From Flavobacteriales bacterium (GTDB lineage: Bacteria > Bacteroidota > Bacteroidia > Flavobacteriales > JANQLC01), in NCBI GenBank assembly GCA_028280815.1, contig JANQLC010000035.1, forward strand, positions 1-49,864: a stretch of 49,864 bases of DNA. Reading direction: 5' to 3'. The position numbers were made by a program, and so were the translations under genes. Under the pieces are notes generated by a model. The model was given only the letters and a program-made list of their open reading frames with translations. It was not told the DNA's origin and made no database searches. This document shows positions 1 through 9,099 of the stretch, piece after piece (the stretch's first letter is position 1; every line of letters begins with the position of its first letter).

Positions 1-231
1 CGTCGTAAATTTTCTGTGACCATCGAATACACCTTCCAAGATCGTTGAAAAGCAAACCCATGCTTGGGTTAAACCCCTTTTGAGACCGTTTCAGTGCGGG
101 AATACACAACACAGGGCAGCGGGGCTATGACCGCCCTGCAGTCCATCCGATAAATCGGATGGGTGTCATCGTCTTAAAGGTTTCACCTCCTAGCGAAAAT
201 TGCTTTACTTTTGGGCTTAAACAGCTGGGCC
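1..231. other. structured intergenic region with three hairpins
   Basis: No gene is visible apart from a possible ATG on the minus strand at 23 running off the window edge (8 codons, not identifiable). Three inverted repeats lie in a row: a 6-bp stem with a TGCT loop at 55-70, a 6-bp outer stem at 112-117/133-138, and a perfect 9-bp stem at 143-151/154-162. They could be the leader of a leftward gene beyond the edge, a terminator for it, or a small structured RNA. I do not recognise a known RNA family. Confidence 0.35.
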
Positions 232-1239
232 ATGGCATGGCAAAAGCGCCTTACACTCGGGGAGTTTATCATCAAGCGCCAAAGGGATTTCCAATACTCG
301 ACCGGTGAGCTGACCCGACTCTTAAGCGCTATCAAATTGGCTGCCAAGGTGGTAAACCGCGAGGTGAACAAAGCGGGCTTGGTGGATATCATAGGTGCGG
401 TGGGGGCGGAAAACACACAGGGAGAAATGCAACAAAAATTAGACGTTTTCGCACATGAAAAATTTGTTGGCGCCCTCTCCAATCGAGGGGTGGTCTGCGG
501 GATTGCCAGTGAAGAAAGCGCGGATTTCATCCCTGTCGACTCGGGTGAAAATGACGGCCCGAGCAAATATGTGGTACTAATCGACCCACTCGACGGTTCA
601 TCCAACATCGACGTAAACGCCTCTATCGGCACTATTTTTTCCGTTTATCGCCGGGTGACAGCTGTGGATAGGAGTGTGGCACCCGCGGATTTTCTGCAAC
701 GCGGCGACCGGCAAGTCGCCGCCGGCTATGTGGTGTACGGTGCGGCAACCCTGTTGGTTTACACCACCGGAATCGGCGTAAATGGGTTTACCCTAGACCC
801 CAGCCTGGGCAGTTTTTACCTGTCGCACCCCGATATACAGCTCCCCAAGCGCGGCGGGATTTACACCCTAAACGAAGGCAATTACAACTGCTTTCCCAAA
901 GGGGTCAAAGACTACATCAAATACTGTCAAGGAGCCGGTGCAGACCGCCCCTACACCGCTCGATACATAGGTTCTTTGGTAGCGGACTTTCACCGTAATA
1001 TGATCAAGGGTGGCATCTACATATACCCCAGCACCAGGCGAGCAGCCCAGGGCAAGCTCCGCTTGCTGTATGAATGCAATCCGATGGCCTTTATAGCTGA
1101 ACAAGCCGGTGGGCTTGCCACAGATGGCTTTCGGCGCATCTTGGAAATCGAGCCGACTGGATTGCACCAACGCGTTCCCTTCTTTTGCGGTTCGCTCGAA
1201 ATGGTTCAAAAGGCTGGAGAATTCATGCGAAATGCATGA
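232..1239 (+). CDS. fbp: class I fructose-1,6-bisphosphatase
   Basis: Hydrolyses fructose-1,6-bisphosphate to fructose-6-phosphate in gluconeogenesis, in the cytoplasm. From the ATG at 232 the protein has 335 residues, the usual length of the class I enzyme. Seen in the sequence: the metal-binding motif [10 protein letters not shown] about residue 120, the EESAD segment just before it, and the substrate-binding region with YTARYIGS and GGIYIYPS in the C-terminal third, ending with the [10 protein letters not shown] block. An in-frame TTG at 211 would add seven residues, but the [12 protein letters not shown] start matches family N-termini better. It converges on pyrEF with only four bases between the stops, and no terminator is visible. 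Confidence 0.96.
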   Translation: MAWQKRLTLGEFIIKRQRDFQYSTGELTRLLSAIKLAAKVVNREVNKAGLVDIIGAVGAENTQGEMQQKLDVFAHEKFVGALSNRGVVCGIASEESADFIPVDSGENDGPSKYVVLIDPLDGSSNIDVNASIGTIFSVYRRVTAVDRSVAPADFLQRGDRQVAAGYVVYGAATLLVYTTGIGVNGFTLDPSLGSFYLSHPDIQLPKRGGIYTLNEGNYNCFPKGVKDYIKYCQGAGADRPYTARYIGSLVADFHRNMIKGGIYIYPSTRRAAQGKLRLLYECNPMAFIAEQAGGLATDGFRRILEIEPTGLHQRVPFFCGSLEMVQKAGEFMRNA

Positions 1240-1243
1240 AATA

Positions 1244-2623
1244 TCAGACCTCTTTTAAGGCTTCCCACCCCTTTTTTTGGTAGCTTATCGCTGCTGATTT
1301 TGGGTTTTCACTCCTGTAGATGCCCCGTCCGACTATGATAAAGTCGGCACCGTGGTTTAATATGGCATGTCGGGACGAATGGTAGCCTTGTCCGGAGCCA
1401 TCCCCCTGGGCTGCGCTGTGAACGCCCGGCGTGAATTTTAGAAATCGAGGCGGAATGGCTGCGCCTTGTGCCACGATGGCCACGATGGAATCCCCGTGTT
1501 GGTGGATGACGTTTAAAGCTTTTTTGAGGTAATCGGAGTCCGTAAGTGTATCGACCGTCGACATTTGAAGGATGGGCACCACAGCGGTTTGTCGATCTGT
1601 AGCCTGACTCTTAATCGCTTGGATGCTGCCGGCTCCAGCCACCACATGTGCGGTTATCAGCTCAGCCCAGGTCGCGATTTGGTGCACCCCGCCGCTAAAC
1701 TGTAAGCCAGCCGTATGGCCTATATCTGCCAATTTGCGATCCGCAAAGAGCAAAAACTTCTTTTGAGCCGCCAATGCCCGTAATTCTTGCATCCATTCCA
1801 GCGAAAAATCTTCGACGATGTCCGCGTGGAGCTTCAAGGCGCAAATGTGATCCCCCACCTGGCCCACCAAGGCAAAAACCGCGTCCGCAGTCGTCAGGTC
1901 TGCGGCGCATATCAAATTCGTCTCTTTCTCCAAGGCGGTTTCCACCAACTTCTTCATGACGGGATGATGCGCAGTGCGGGTCCGGTCTGCCAAGCAGGGC
2001 CTTTTCTCCGCTTGGGCGCTTGTGGCATGGCTGTGTCTTACGAATCGCAATACCGATTCTGCGGCGGCCTTATCAAGCTTGCCATAGCGGTTGAAAACCG
2101 CCACAGCCTCGGTAATCCCAAACAGCGCGTGGATGTTATACCCCTTGGCTCGAAGCCATTTTTTGCCCCCTTGCTCCCGATCGATGACCACCAGAATCGC
2201 CTGGATCACGATACCCGCGCGTTCCAACTCATCGATGGTTTCCAACAGACTCTTACCACTGGTCACCACGTCTTCTACCAATAGGCACCCCTGTCCCGCT
2301 TCATAAACGCCTTCGACCATTTTTTGGGTGCCGTAACCCTTGTTCTCCTTTCGCTTGATGACCAATGGAATACCGCTGGTAATCGACATCACAGTAGCGA
2401 TGGGCAGGGCTGCATAGGGGACGCCGCAAATCAGCTGTGCATCGCCATCGGGCAAGAGCTCGAGCAGGTGTTGGGAAAGCGTTTTTAACAGGGTGGGATT
2501 GGAGGCTAAGCCCCGTAAATCGATGTAAAAAGGGGATTCAATACCGCTTTTAAGGGTAAACCGGCCAAATTTAATGATGTCTAATTCGTACATCTCGAGC
2601 AGAAAGGCTTCTTTGGCAGTCAT
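1244..2623 (-). CDS. pyrEF: bifunctional UMP synthase: orotate phosphoribosyltransferase fused to OMP decarboxylase
   Basis: Carries out the last two steps of de novo UMP synthesis. Residues 1-205 are orotate phosphoribosyltransferase; the PRPP-binding loop is LLVEDVVTSGKS near residue 115. Residues about 221-459 are OMP decarboxylase with catalytic Lys/Asp in KLHADIVEDF, the DRKLADIGHT motif (Asp-x-Lys-x-x-Asp) and the phosphate-binding IIVGRGIY end. The domain order and the decarboxylase type resemble the eukaryotic UMPS (480 residues in human) rather than the free-standing PyrF usual in this phylum, by my recollection of the families. There is no frameshift at the fusion. It is divergent from pyrD, with a -7 box TACCTTTG on this strand at 2650-2643. 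Confidence 0.93.
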   Translation of the reverse strand: MTAKEAFLLEMYELDIIKFGRFTLKSGIESPFYIDLRGLASNPTLLKTLSQHLLELLPDGDAQLICGVPYAALPIATVMSITSGIPLVIKRKENKGYGTQKMVEGVYEAGQGCLLVEDVVTSGKSLLETIDELERAGIVIQAILVVIDREQGGKKWLRAKGYNIHALFGITEAVAVFNRYGKLDKAAAESVLRFVRHSHATSAQAEKRPCLADRTRTAHHPVMKKLVETALEKETNLICAADLTTADAVFALVGQVGDHICALKLHADIVEDFSLEWMQELRALAAQKKFLLFADRKLADIGHTAGLQFSGGVHQIATWAELITAHVVAGAGSIQAIKSQATDRQTAVVPILQMSTVDTLTDSDYLKKALNVIHQHGDSIVAIVAQGAAIPPRFLKFTPGVHSAAQGDGSGQGYHSSRHAILNHGADFIIVGRGIYRSENPKSAAISYQKKGWEALKEV

Positions 2624-2642
2624 AAGGTGGAATTACCTTCAG

Positions 2643-2696
2643 CAAAGGTAAGGGTTTTTCATGCGCTTCGTAGCGCTGGCTTTTTCCCTAACTTTG
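2643..2696. promoter_or_regulatory. divergent pyrEF/pyrD promoter region
   Basis: Two Bacteroidota-type -7 boxes (TAnnTTTG) face away from each other: TACCTTTG on the minus strand at 2650-2643 for pyrEF, and TAACTTTG on the plus strand at 2689-2696 for pyrD. Between them lies a small perfect inverted repeat (5-bp arms, TCGT loop) at 2663-2676 that could be an operator. Box positions are seen directly; promoter activity is inferred. Confidence 0.6.
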
Positions 2697-2711
2697 TGTC
2701 CAAAGCCACTG

Positions 2712-3644
2712 ATGCGCCCCACCGCAATTGAAACGGAGATCGGTCAAATCCCGCTGCAAAATTGTCTGTATAACGCCTCTGGGGCTAGGTGTACGACGGG
2801 GGAGGAGCTCGATTCCTTGGCGCGCGCGCCTACCGGGGCAGTGCTCGCCAAGAGCGCTACCATCGCCTATCGCAAAGGAAACCCCAAACCGCGATACCGA
2901 GACATCCCCTTTGGCAGCATCAACGCGATGGGACTGCCCAACCTCGGCATTGATTTTTATTTGGACTACGCTGCGGCTTTCTCGGCTGAAAAGCCGCTCT
3001 TTCTCTCGGTGGCAGGCTTGACCACCGCGGAGAATCACACTTTGCTGAAGCGAATTCAAAAGGCAGCCGGGGTAGGCGCTGTAGAGCTCAACCTCTCTTG
3101 TCCCAACATTCCCGGAAAGCCACAAACCGGATACGATGTGGCGCAGACGGAGCACTTGTTGCAAGGCGTGTTTGCGTTTTACGACAAACCGCTCGGCGTG
3201 AAGCTGCCCCCTTATTTTGATAGGGTGCATTTCGACCAGATGGCTGCCGTACTAAATCGGTTTCCCCTCGCCTTTGTCACCTGTATCAACAGCATGGGCA
3301 ACGGCTTGCACATCGATGTGGAACGCGAAACCGCAAGCCTAAAGCCCAAAGGGGGCTTTGGCGGTATCGGTGGCTTATACGCCAAGCCCACAGCGCTGGC
3401 AAACGTAAACCGCTTTTACAAATTGCTGGACGGCATCCCCATCGTCGGTTGCGGGGGCGTGCAAACCGGAACAGATGTCTTTGAACACATCTTGTGTGGA
3501 GCCAGCGCTGTACAAGTGGGCACATCGTTGATGAAGGAGGGTCTCGCTTGCTTCACACGCCTAGGGGAAGAATTGCAATCGCTGATGCGTGAAAAAGGCT
3601 ACGTACGAGTGGCAGACTTTAAAGGTAAGCTAAAATCCCTGTAG
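2712..3644 (+). CDS. pyrD: dihydroorotate dehydrogenase, class 1A
   Basis: Oxidises dihydroorotate to orotate in de novo pyrimidine synthesis. From the ATG at 2712 it has 310 residues, the length of the soluble homodimeric class 1A enzymes that pass electrons to fumarate. Seen: AKSATIAYRKGNP near the N-terminus, the active-site loop NLSCPNIPGKPQTGYD with the catalytic cysteine, GVKLPPYFD, CINSMGNG, and the FMN phosphate site GCGGVQTGTD with GASAVQVGTS. The membrane-anchoring extension of class 2 enzymes is absent. An upstream in-frame ATG at 2661 lies before the -7 box at 2689-2696 and is rejected as the start. It pairs with the divergent pyrEF. Confidence 0.93.
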   Translation: MRPTAIETEIGQIPLQNCLYNASGARCTTGEELDSLARAPTGAVLAKSATIAYRKGNPKPRYRDIPFGSINAMGLPNLGIDFYLDYAAAFSAEKPLFLSVAGLTTAENHTLLKRIQKAAGVGAVELNLSCPNIPGKPQTGYDVAQTEHLLQGVFAFYDKPLGVKLPPYFDRVHFDQMAAVLNRFPLAFVTCINSMGNGLHIDVERETASLKPKGGFGGIGGLYAKPTALANVNRFYKLLDGIPIVGCGGVQTGTDVFEHILCGASAVQVGTSLMKEGLACFTRLGEELQSLMREKGYVRVADFKGKLKSL

Positions 3645-3677
3645 CGATATCAACCAAAGTGGGACACCCTAAAATAA

Positions 3678-3936
3678 AAGCTGCGCCACTCGGTACAGGC
3701 GTATAAGCGCGCGGCACAGCGATTGTCTCGTGGCTATGCGCTGAATAAAGAAACAGATAGGGATGATTGTTGGTTGGGTTTATTGGGTTCTGATTGGGGT
3801 TGTTGCGGACATGATAAGCGGTTGCTGCTGGCTGGAAACCATGGGTTGTTTTTTGCACGATGCGGCGTGTGTCAATTGTAAGCCCAGATGGTTTTGCTTA
3901 AAATGGTGCGAGCCCGGTAAAAAAGTAAAGCCATGA
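3678..3936 (+). pseudogene. frameshifted 3' remnant of a cysteine-rich lipoprotein gene
   Basis: Two reading frames join here. Frame one runs from 3678 to about 3820 and holds DRDDC followed by GSDWGCC. Frame two, from about 3811 to the stop at 3934-3936, holds CFLHDAACVNC, WFCLKWCEPG and a lysine-rich end. Together they align with the C-terminal cysteine-rich tail of the protein at 44979-46034 (shared G-x-D-x-G-C-C; C-[FY]-L-H-D-x-A-C-[VI]-x-C; [FY]-C-L-x-x-C-x-P-G). Only the last 85 codons or so remain; an in-frame stop at about 3675 and the pyrD end bound the fragment. Its stop overlaps the next gene's ATG by four bases, as in the other copy. Function is unknown. Confidence 0.7.
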
Positions 3937-4244
3937 GAAATTTTTTGATTGGAATTGCACTTTCCATTTTACCCCTATATAATTTTTTGACTTGGCTATA
4001 CATCTGTATTCAATATCCGAAGATTACATTTCAGGAAAGCGTTATCGAGTATAAAAAATTGGCTTTAGACTTAGTTCCCAATCTGAGGTATTCGGGATTT
4101 ATCGATATACTGCTCTTGTGCGTAGCGGCCTTCTTTTTACTCAGATGCTGGCAAGCCGTCGGTCGTATATGGCGACTTGTCGCAGTCTTATTCCTGTTTC
4201 TATCGATATGCATCATCCTCTACAATACCTGGGGGTTGATGTAA
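3933..4244 (+). CDS. small membrane protein with three predicted helices
   Basis: 103 residues; no family recognised. Hydrophobic stretches at about residues 4-26, 55-72 and 79-98 suggest three membrane helices, with a short polar loop (about 27-54) between the first two. The ATG overlaps the stop of the cysteine-rich remnant in an ATGA arrangement, so the two were co-translated. The protein at 44701-44982 has the same size, the same helix spacing and the same overlap with the homologous lipoprotein, although sequence similarity between the two membrane proteins is weak. It could be a partner, anchor or immunity factor for the lipoprotein; that is inference only. Confidence 0.6.
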   Translation: MRNFLIGIALSILPLYNFLTWLYICIQYPKITFQESVIEYKKLALDLVPNLRYSGFIDILLLCVAAFFLLRCWQAVGRIWRLVAVLFLFLSICIILYNTWGLM

Positions 4245-4313
4245 GCGCAGCGAATCAATCCGATATAAGCGGTTAAATCCAGTAGGTGCCATTCGGCAAC
4301 CCCTCTTTTCCGC

Positions 4314-4321
4314 TATCTTTG
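4314..4321 (+). promoter_or_regulatory. mfd -7 box
   Basis: TATCTTTG fits the Bacteroidota TAnnTTTG box and ends eight bases before the mfd ATG, so the transcript would have almost no leader. The upstream -33 TTTG element is not clear. Confidence 0.55.
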
Positions 4322-4329
4322 CCCTCCGA

Positions 4330-7300
4330 ATGAACCCCGCACTCCAGGACAGCGTACTCTCGGCCTATCGAAGGGCGGACATCCTGCAGGAGATTGCCAC
4401 CCAACTCGGTTCGGGGAATAAAAAGCTCAGCCTGCGCAGTGCAGCTGGTTCCATGCCCGCCTTGTTGGCGGCTGCCTTATTCGAGCGTGGCACAAATGCG
4501 ATTCTATCCCTGTTTCCCGATCGGGAATCGGCGGCCTATCACTACGACGACATCGGGGAACTGCTACCCGCCGAGCAGCTGTTCTTTTTGCCCGCTTCTC
4601 ACCGGAAGCCTTATGAGATCGAACAGACCGACCCGGCCAGCGCGATCCAACGCGCACAAGTGCTCGACGGGCTATTCGATCCGCAAAGCGCTTACTACAT
4701 CGTCACCTACCCCGCAGCGCTTTTTGAAAAGGTGATCACGAGAGCGGCATACCAAAAAAATAGTCTCGAGCTGCGGCTCGGCGACCGGTTGTCGCCCGAT
4801 TCACTCCATGCGACTCTATGTCACGCCGGTTTTAGGCGGACGGATTTCACCACTGAACCCGGTGCGTTTTCTGTGCGGGGGGGCATTGTAGATGTCTTTT
4901 CCTTTTCCCATTACGAACCCTACCGCATCGAATTTTTTGGCGATGAAATAGCGAGCATCCGCAGCTTTGAAGTGGCGTCACAGTTGTCTGATCAAAGGTT
5001 AGAACGCATTCAGGTCCTGCCCGACATTTCAGATAAAGCACAGTTCAAAACACGCGTGAATTTCTTTGATTGCCTCCCTGCGGGAACCCAGGTGTTCGCC
5101 TTGGAATTGGCCTCGGTCAGTGCGGCGATCAGAGCTTTATACCAAAGGGCGGTCCGCGCCTTTCCCCGATGGGATGCTGCGATTAAACCGACTGACCCCC
5201 AAGCGTTTTTCATCGATCATCCGGATTTTGAACAAAGCCTACAAAGCCTGCCCGTACTGGAGTTTAACGGCGCTTTCTGCAAGACGGCTCAAACCCTAGC
5301 GTGGCGGAGTAAGCCACAACCGGCTTTCAACAAAAAGTTCAGCTGGCTCAGCGAAAACCTAAGGGAAAACCAAAGGGCTGGCATCCGAAATTTTTTGGTC
5401 TGCAGCCACGAGAAACAAATCCAACGCTTTGCCGATATCTTTGGGGACTCAGGCCTGTCGGCTCCCTATGAAGCCGTAGTGGGCAAACTGCATCGGGGGT
5501 TTGTGGATGAGGAGTTGCAAATCGCTTGCTATACCGATCACCAAATCTTTGGCCGCTACGACAAATCTCGGCTGAAAAGTCGCCTATCGAAATCACAGGC
5601 GCTCAGCACAAAGGAACTCGCCGCTCTAAAGCTGGGGGATTACGTCACACATATCGATCATGGAGTCGGGCGTTTTGCAGGGCTAAAAAAGATAGCGATC
5701 AATGGAGAGATGCGGGAGGCCATCAAGCTCTTATACCAAAACGATGACGTCCTCTACCTCAGCATACACGCCCTGTATAAGATCAGCAAATACAAAAGTC
5801 GAGAAGCGGTTCCCCCCAAACTGAACAAGCTGGGCTCACCGGCCTGGGACAAGCTCAAGCAGCAGACCAAGCGCAAGGCAAAACAACTGGCTTTTGATTT
5901 GATTCAACTCTATGCCAAACGAAAAGCGCAAAAGGGCTTTGCCTATTCTCCCGATACTTATTTACAATACGAACTGGAGGCTTCCTTTCTGTTTGAAGAC
6001 ACTGCTGATCAAAGCCGGGCGACACGAGCGGTAAAAGCCGATATGGAGTCGGAATCCCCGATGGATCGCTTGATCTGTGGCGATGTCGGTTTTGGTAAGA
6101 CGGAAATCGCCATTCGGGCAGCATTCAAGGCCGCTACAGATGGCAAACAGGTAGCCGTTTTGGTGCCGACCACGATTTTGGCTTTTCAACACTTTCGCAG
6201 CTTTAGCGAACGCTTGGCTGAATTTCCTGTAACCGTGGACTACCTGAGTCGCTTTCGATCACCAAAAGCGAGGAGAGACATAGTGGAAAAGACGGCTGAG
6301 GGAGGCATCGATATCCTGATCGGCACGCAGCAATTGATAGGTAAAGGGATAAAATTCCACGATTTGGGTTTACTCATCGTCGATGAGGAGCACAAATTTG
6401 GTGTAAGCGCAAAAGACAAACTCAAGACTTTGCGAAGCGGTGTGGACACCTTGACTTTAACCGCTACACCCATACCCCGTACCTTGCAATTCTCCCTTAT
6501 GGGAGCACGGGATTTGTCCGTCATCCGGACCCCACCACCCAATCGCCAACCCATCCAGACGGAGGTAATCGCTTTTGACGAATCCATCCTGCGGGATGCC
6601 ATTGGCCGTGAATTGGATCGCGGCGGACAGGTTTTTTTCATCACCGATCGAATCGAAACCATCGGCCCAGTGGCAGATGCTTTACAACGCCTGGTGCCCG
6701 ATGCCCAGATCGCCACAATCCACGGACGAATGGAGGGCAGAAAACTGGAGACTGCCCTCTTGGGATTCGCCCGCGGACACAGCGATATCCTGGTCTCGAC
6801 TACCTTGGTAGAGAGCGGTTTGGACGTACCCAATGCCAACACGATTTTCATCCACCACGCCCATCGTTTCGGCTTGGCAGACCTACACCAAATGCGCGGA
6901 CGCGTAGGGCGTTCCAACAAAAAGGCCTTTTGCTACCTCATCGCATCCCCGCCTCATGCGATCACCCCAGCCGCGCGCAAACGCATAGGGGCCATCGAAC
7001 AGCTTTCAGATTTGGGGGCGGGATTCCACATCGCCATGGCGGATTTGGAAATTCGCGGGGCGGGCAACATCTTGGGTGCTGAACAAAGCGGTTTCATCTC
7101 CGATATCGGCTTTGAAACCTATCAGAGAATTTTGAATGAGGCAGTAGCGGAGCTGAGAGAAACAGAACTCAAAGATGTGTATAAAACGGAAGGCCGTCTT
7201 GAGCAATCCGCTTCAGATGTGCAGCTCGACACGGATTTCAACATTCACCTGCCCGACGATTACGTCCATAATGAGATGGAACGCCTAGCCCTCTATTGCG

Positions 7301-7716
7301 AATTGAGCCGCATGGGTACAAAGGCGGAATGGGCTGCTTTTGAAGCGCAATTGGTCGACCGCTTCGGCCCCTTGCCCCAAGAGACTAAGGGTTTAATGGA
7401 CTCCGCTCGGCTCAAAATCGAGGCCAAAAATCTCGGTTTTGTACGCGTTGTCATAAAGAAGGGTTTGTTTTTGGGTTATTTTACACAGCGTCCAGCCTTT
7501 TTCCAATCGGAGGCGTTTTCAAAAATCCTACGACAGCTGCAACGAGATCCGAAGCACTTCGAGTTGAAGGAAAAGCGGGCTAAAAGAGTGGGCAGCCCAC
7601 CGGTTGTGCGGCTTGAGATCAAGGGGGTGAGCAGCTTGCAACAAGCCTTGGACTGCCTCGGAGCGCTCAGCTCCTATCCGCTCGATCCATTCACCGCTGG
7701 TCGTACAAAGCCGTAA
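4330..7716 (+). CDS. mfd: transcription-repair coupling factor
   Basis: Removes RNA polymerase stalled at DNA damage and recruits UvrA. 1128 residues, close to the 1148 of E. coli. Order of domains seen: UvrB-like N-terminus (residues about 1-350), RNA-polymerase-interacting CarD-like domain at about 435-510 (LGDYVTHIDHGVGRF), then the RecG-like translocase with Walker A GDVGFGKTE near 585, Walker B-type DEEHKFGV, TATPIPRT, and the QMRGRVGR motif, and a C-terminal TRCF domain. No frame disruption. It stands alone between a small membrane protein gene and a long repeat field. Confidence 0.97.
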   Translation: MNPALQDSVLSAYRRADILQEIATQLGSGNKKLSLRSAAGSMPALLAAALFERGTNAILSLFPDRESAAYHYDDIGELLPAEQLFFLPASHRKPYEIEQTDPASAIQRAQVLDGLFDPQSAYYIVTYPAALFEKVITRAAYQKNSLELRLGDRLSPDSLHATLCHAGFRRTDFTTEPGAFSVRGGIVDVFSFSHYEPYRIEFFGDEIASIRSFEVASQLSDQRLERIQVLPDISDKAQFKTRVNFFDCLPAGTQVFALELASVSAAIRALYQRAVRAFPRWDAAIKPTDPQAFFIDHPDFEQSLQSLPVLEFNGAFCKTAQTLAWRSKPQPAFNKKFSWLSENLRENQRAGIRNFLVCSHEKQIQRFADIFGDSGLSAPYEAVVGKLHRGFVDEELQIACYTDHQIFGRYDKSRLKSRLSKSQALSTKELAALKLGDYVTHIDHGVGRFAGLKKIAINGEMREAIKLLYQNDDVLYLSIHALYKISKYKSREAVPPKLNKLGSPAWDKLKQQTKRKAKQLAFDLIQLYAKRKAQKGFAYSPDTYLQYELEASFLFEDTADQSRATRAVKADMESESPMDRLICGDVGFGKTEIAIRAAFKAATDGKQVAVLVPTTILAFQHFRSFSERLAEFPVTVDYLSRFRSPKARRDIVEKTAEGGIDILIGTQQLIGKGIKFHDLGLLIVDEEHKFGVSAKDKLKTLRSGVDTLTLTATPIPRTLQFSLMGARDLSVIRTPPPNRQPIQTEVIAFDESILRDAIGRELDRGGQVFFITDRIETIGPVADALQRLVPDAQIATIHGRMEGRKLETALLGFARGHSDILVSTTLVESGLDVPNANTIFIHHAHRFGLADLHQMRGRVGRSNKKAFCYLIASPPHAITPAARKRIGAIEQLSDLGAGFHIAMADLEIRGAGNILGAEQSGFISDIGFETYQRILNEAVAELRETELKDVYKTEGRLEQSASDVQLDTDFNIHLPDDYVHNEMERLALYCELSRMGTKAEWAAFEAQLVDRFGPLPQETKGLMDSARLKIEAKNLGFVRVVIKKGLFLGYFTQRPAFFQSEAFSKILRQLQRDPKHFELKEKRAKRVGSPPVVRLEIKGVSSLQQALDCLGALSSYPLDPFTAGRTKP

Positions 7717-9068
7717 TCAGAGCAAAGGGACTGGGCTTTCCTTCAGGCCGAGGATTCCAAGGTGTTAAAAGCAAAAGACAGAGCCCAATTTTAAAACAAA
7801 GTCTAACCCTTTAAGCCGCCAACCGGCGGCCAATGCGAAGAGGTAACTTCGAGATCTTAGATGGTTCCCAGAGAAAAAATATTCTCTTTCTGTTTCTTAG
7901 TGACAAAATCAAAGAAAGGCCCCCTTTCAAGCCGCCAAGCAGAAAACGGGGAATGACCTGGCTTTTCAAATACTCACAAAAGCGACGGATAAAAAGCAAA
8001 ACGCCCTTTTCCAGTTGCCTCGATTCGACCTTTTTAAAGATGTCGTTACACTTTTATAACTGGGACGCTATACAGGAACAATAAGACACCCCCTTTTTTC
8101 AAACCCATTCAAAAGGATCGGTGCAGAAAGATTAAGCCCCGGTTTTTCATACTGCCACACAAGGGGAATTACAAAGCGGTAAAGCAGGCGCTCAGATGAC
8201 CCACATGGGACAAAGGCAAACAACAGCCCCCTTTCAAGCCGCCTTGCACAGACAAACCCGAACAAATGCTCTTTTTAAACCGCTGGGCACAGACGAATTC
8301 GAAAAGACCATCACCCCAGTTTTCAAAACCGATAGGCAGGATAAGTATAAAACCGGCTGCCCAGCCCAAACCCACAGGACAAATACCGAAAAATAACCTT
8401 CGATTTTCAGACGGTCCACGAGGAGAGAAAATAAGCCCCCTTTTCTATTAAACCACCATACACAGATAAAGACAAGCCCCGCTTTTCAAGCTGCCACAAA
8501 AGGGTCAAAACCAAATAAATGACACCGAGTTTTCAGGCTGTCACGCATAGACGAGAGCAGTCCCAGATCTCAGGCCAAGCCGCAACAAACCCCAAGAGAT
8601 AAGTCTCCATTTTTAAGCCGTCACAATATATTGGCACACGGGATAAACACAAAAAATAGGCTGCCCTTTTCAAGCTGAATACCACGGGATAAAGACAAAG
8701 CCTCTTTTCAGATCGACCACACAGGAACAAGAGATAAGCCCGACTTTTTAAGCTGAAGCCCACAAGAGAAATAAAAGAGCAAATCGACCTTTTCAAATCA
8801 ACTCGTAGAGAGGGGAAAAACAGGGATAAAAATGAGATCAGACTTTCAAACCATCCCCCGGCATAAACAAAATAAAGGTGTCTTTTCAAACTGCCAACTA
8901 AGAACGGCGCTCAAAAGATAAATGCAAAGGTGGTGCGAACGACAAATCGATGGGGACGAACCTATTGTCAATAACTTATTTTGTTATCAACGCGTTGGTA
9001 ACGTAGAAGCCATTCGAAGGGATACATATCTTTGCTCGAGCAGGTAAAATTTGCCGGGCTTCAAAAAA
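7717..9068. repeat. field of degenerate 40-60 bp tandem repeats
   Basis: No gene is credible here. From about 7915 to 8900 a loose unit recurs about twenty times: a C-rich lead (often AAGCCCC), a TTTTCAA core, then an AAGCYGCCAC-like stretch and an A-rich part (GGGATAAAGACAA-like). Cores occur for example near 7923, 7963, 8093, 8224, 8315, 8480, 8531, 8664, 8703, 8793, 8845 and 8882, spaced roughly 40-60 bases. Stop codons occur in every frame over most of it. A shorter stretch of the same type lies in the opposite orientation at 21600-21860. 8921-9068 shows nothing recognisable. Confidence 0.65.
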
Positions 9069-9093
9069 ATTGTATTTTTGGTAAGCATACAAT
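9069..9093 (+). promoter_or_regulatory. -7 box within an inverted repeat
   Basis: TATTTTTG at 9073-9080 fits the Bacteroidota -7 box. It lies within 7-bp inverted arms (ATTGTAT at 9069-9075 and ATACAAT at 9087-9093). It is the likely former promoter of the following pseudogene. Confidence 0.4.
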
Positions 9094-9099
9094 TAATCC

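Noticed and set aside
8533-8889. 118-codon open frame on the minus strand
   Set aside because: Overlaps the degenerate repeat field and is composed of translated repeat units (serine/leucine-rich); no homologous protein pattern.
7915-8900. Possible CRISPR array
   Set aside because: Units are irregular in length and sequence, spacers are not unique against constant repeats, and no cas genes are present.
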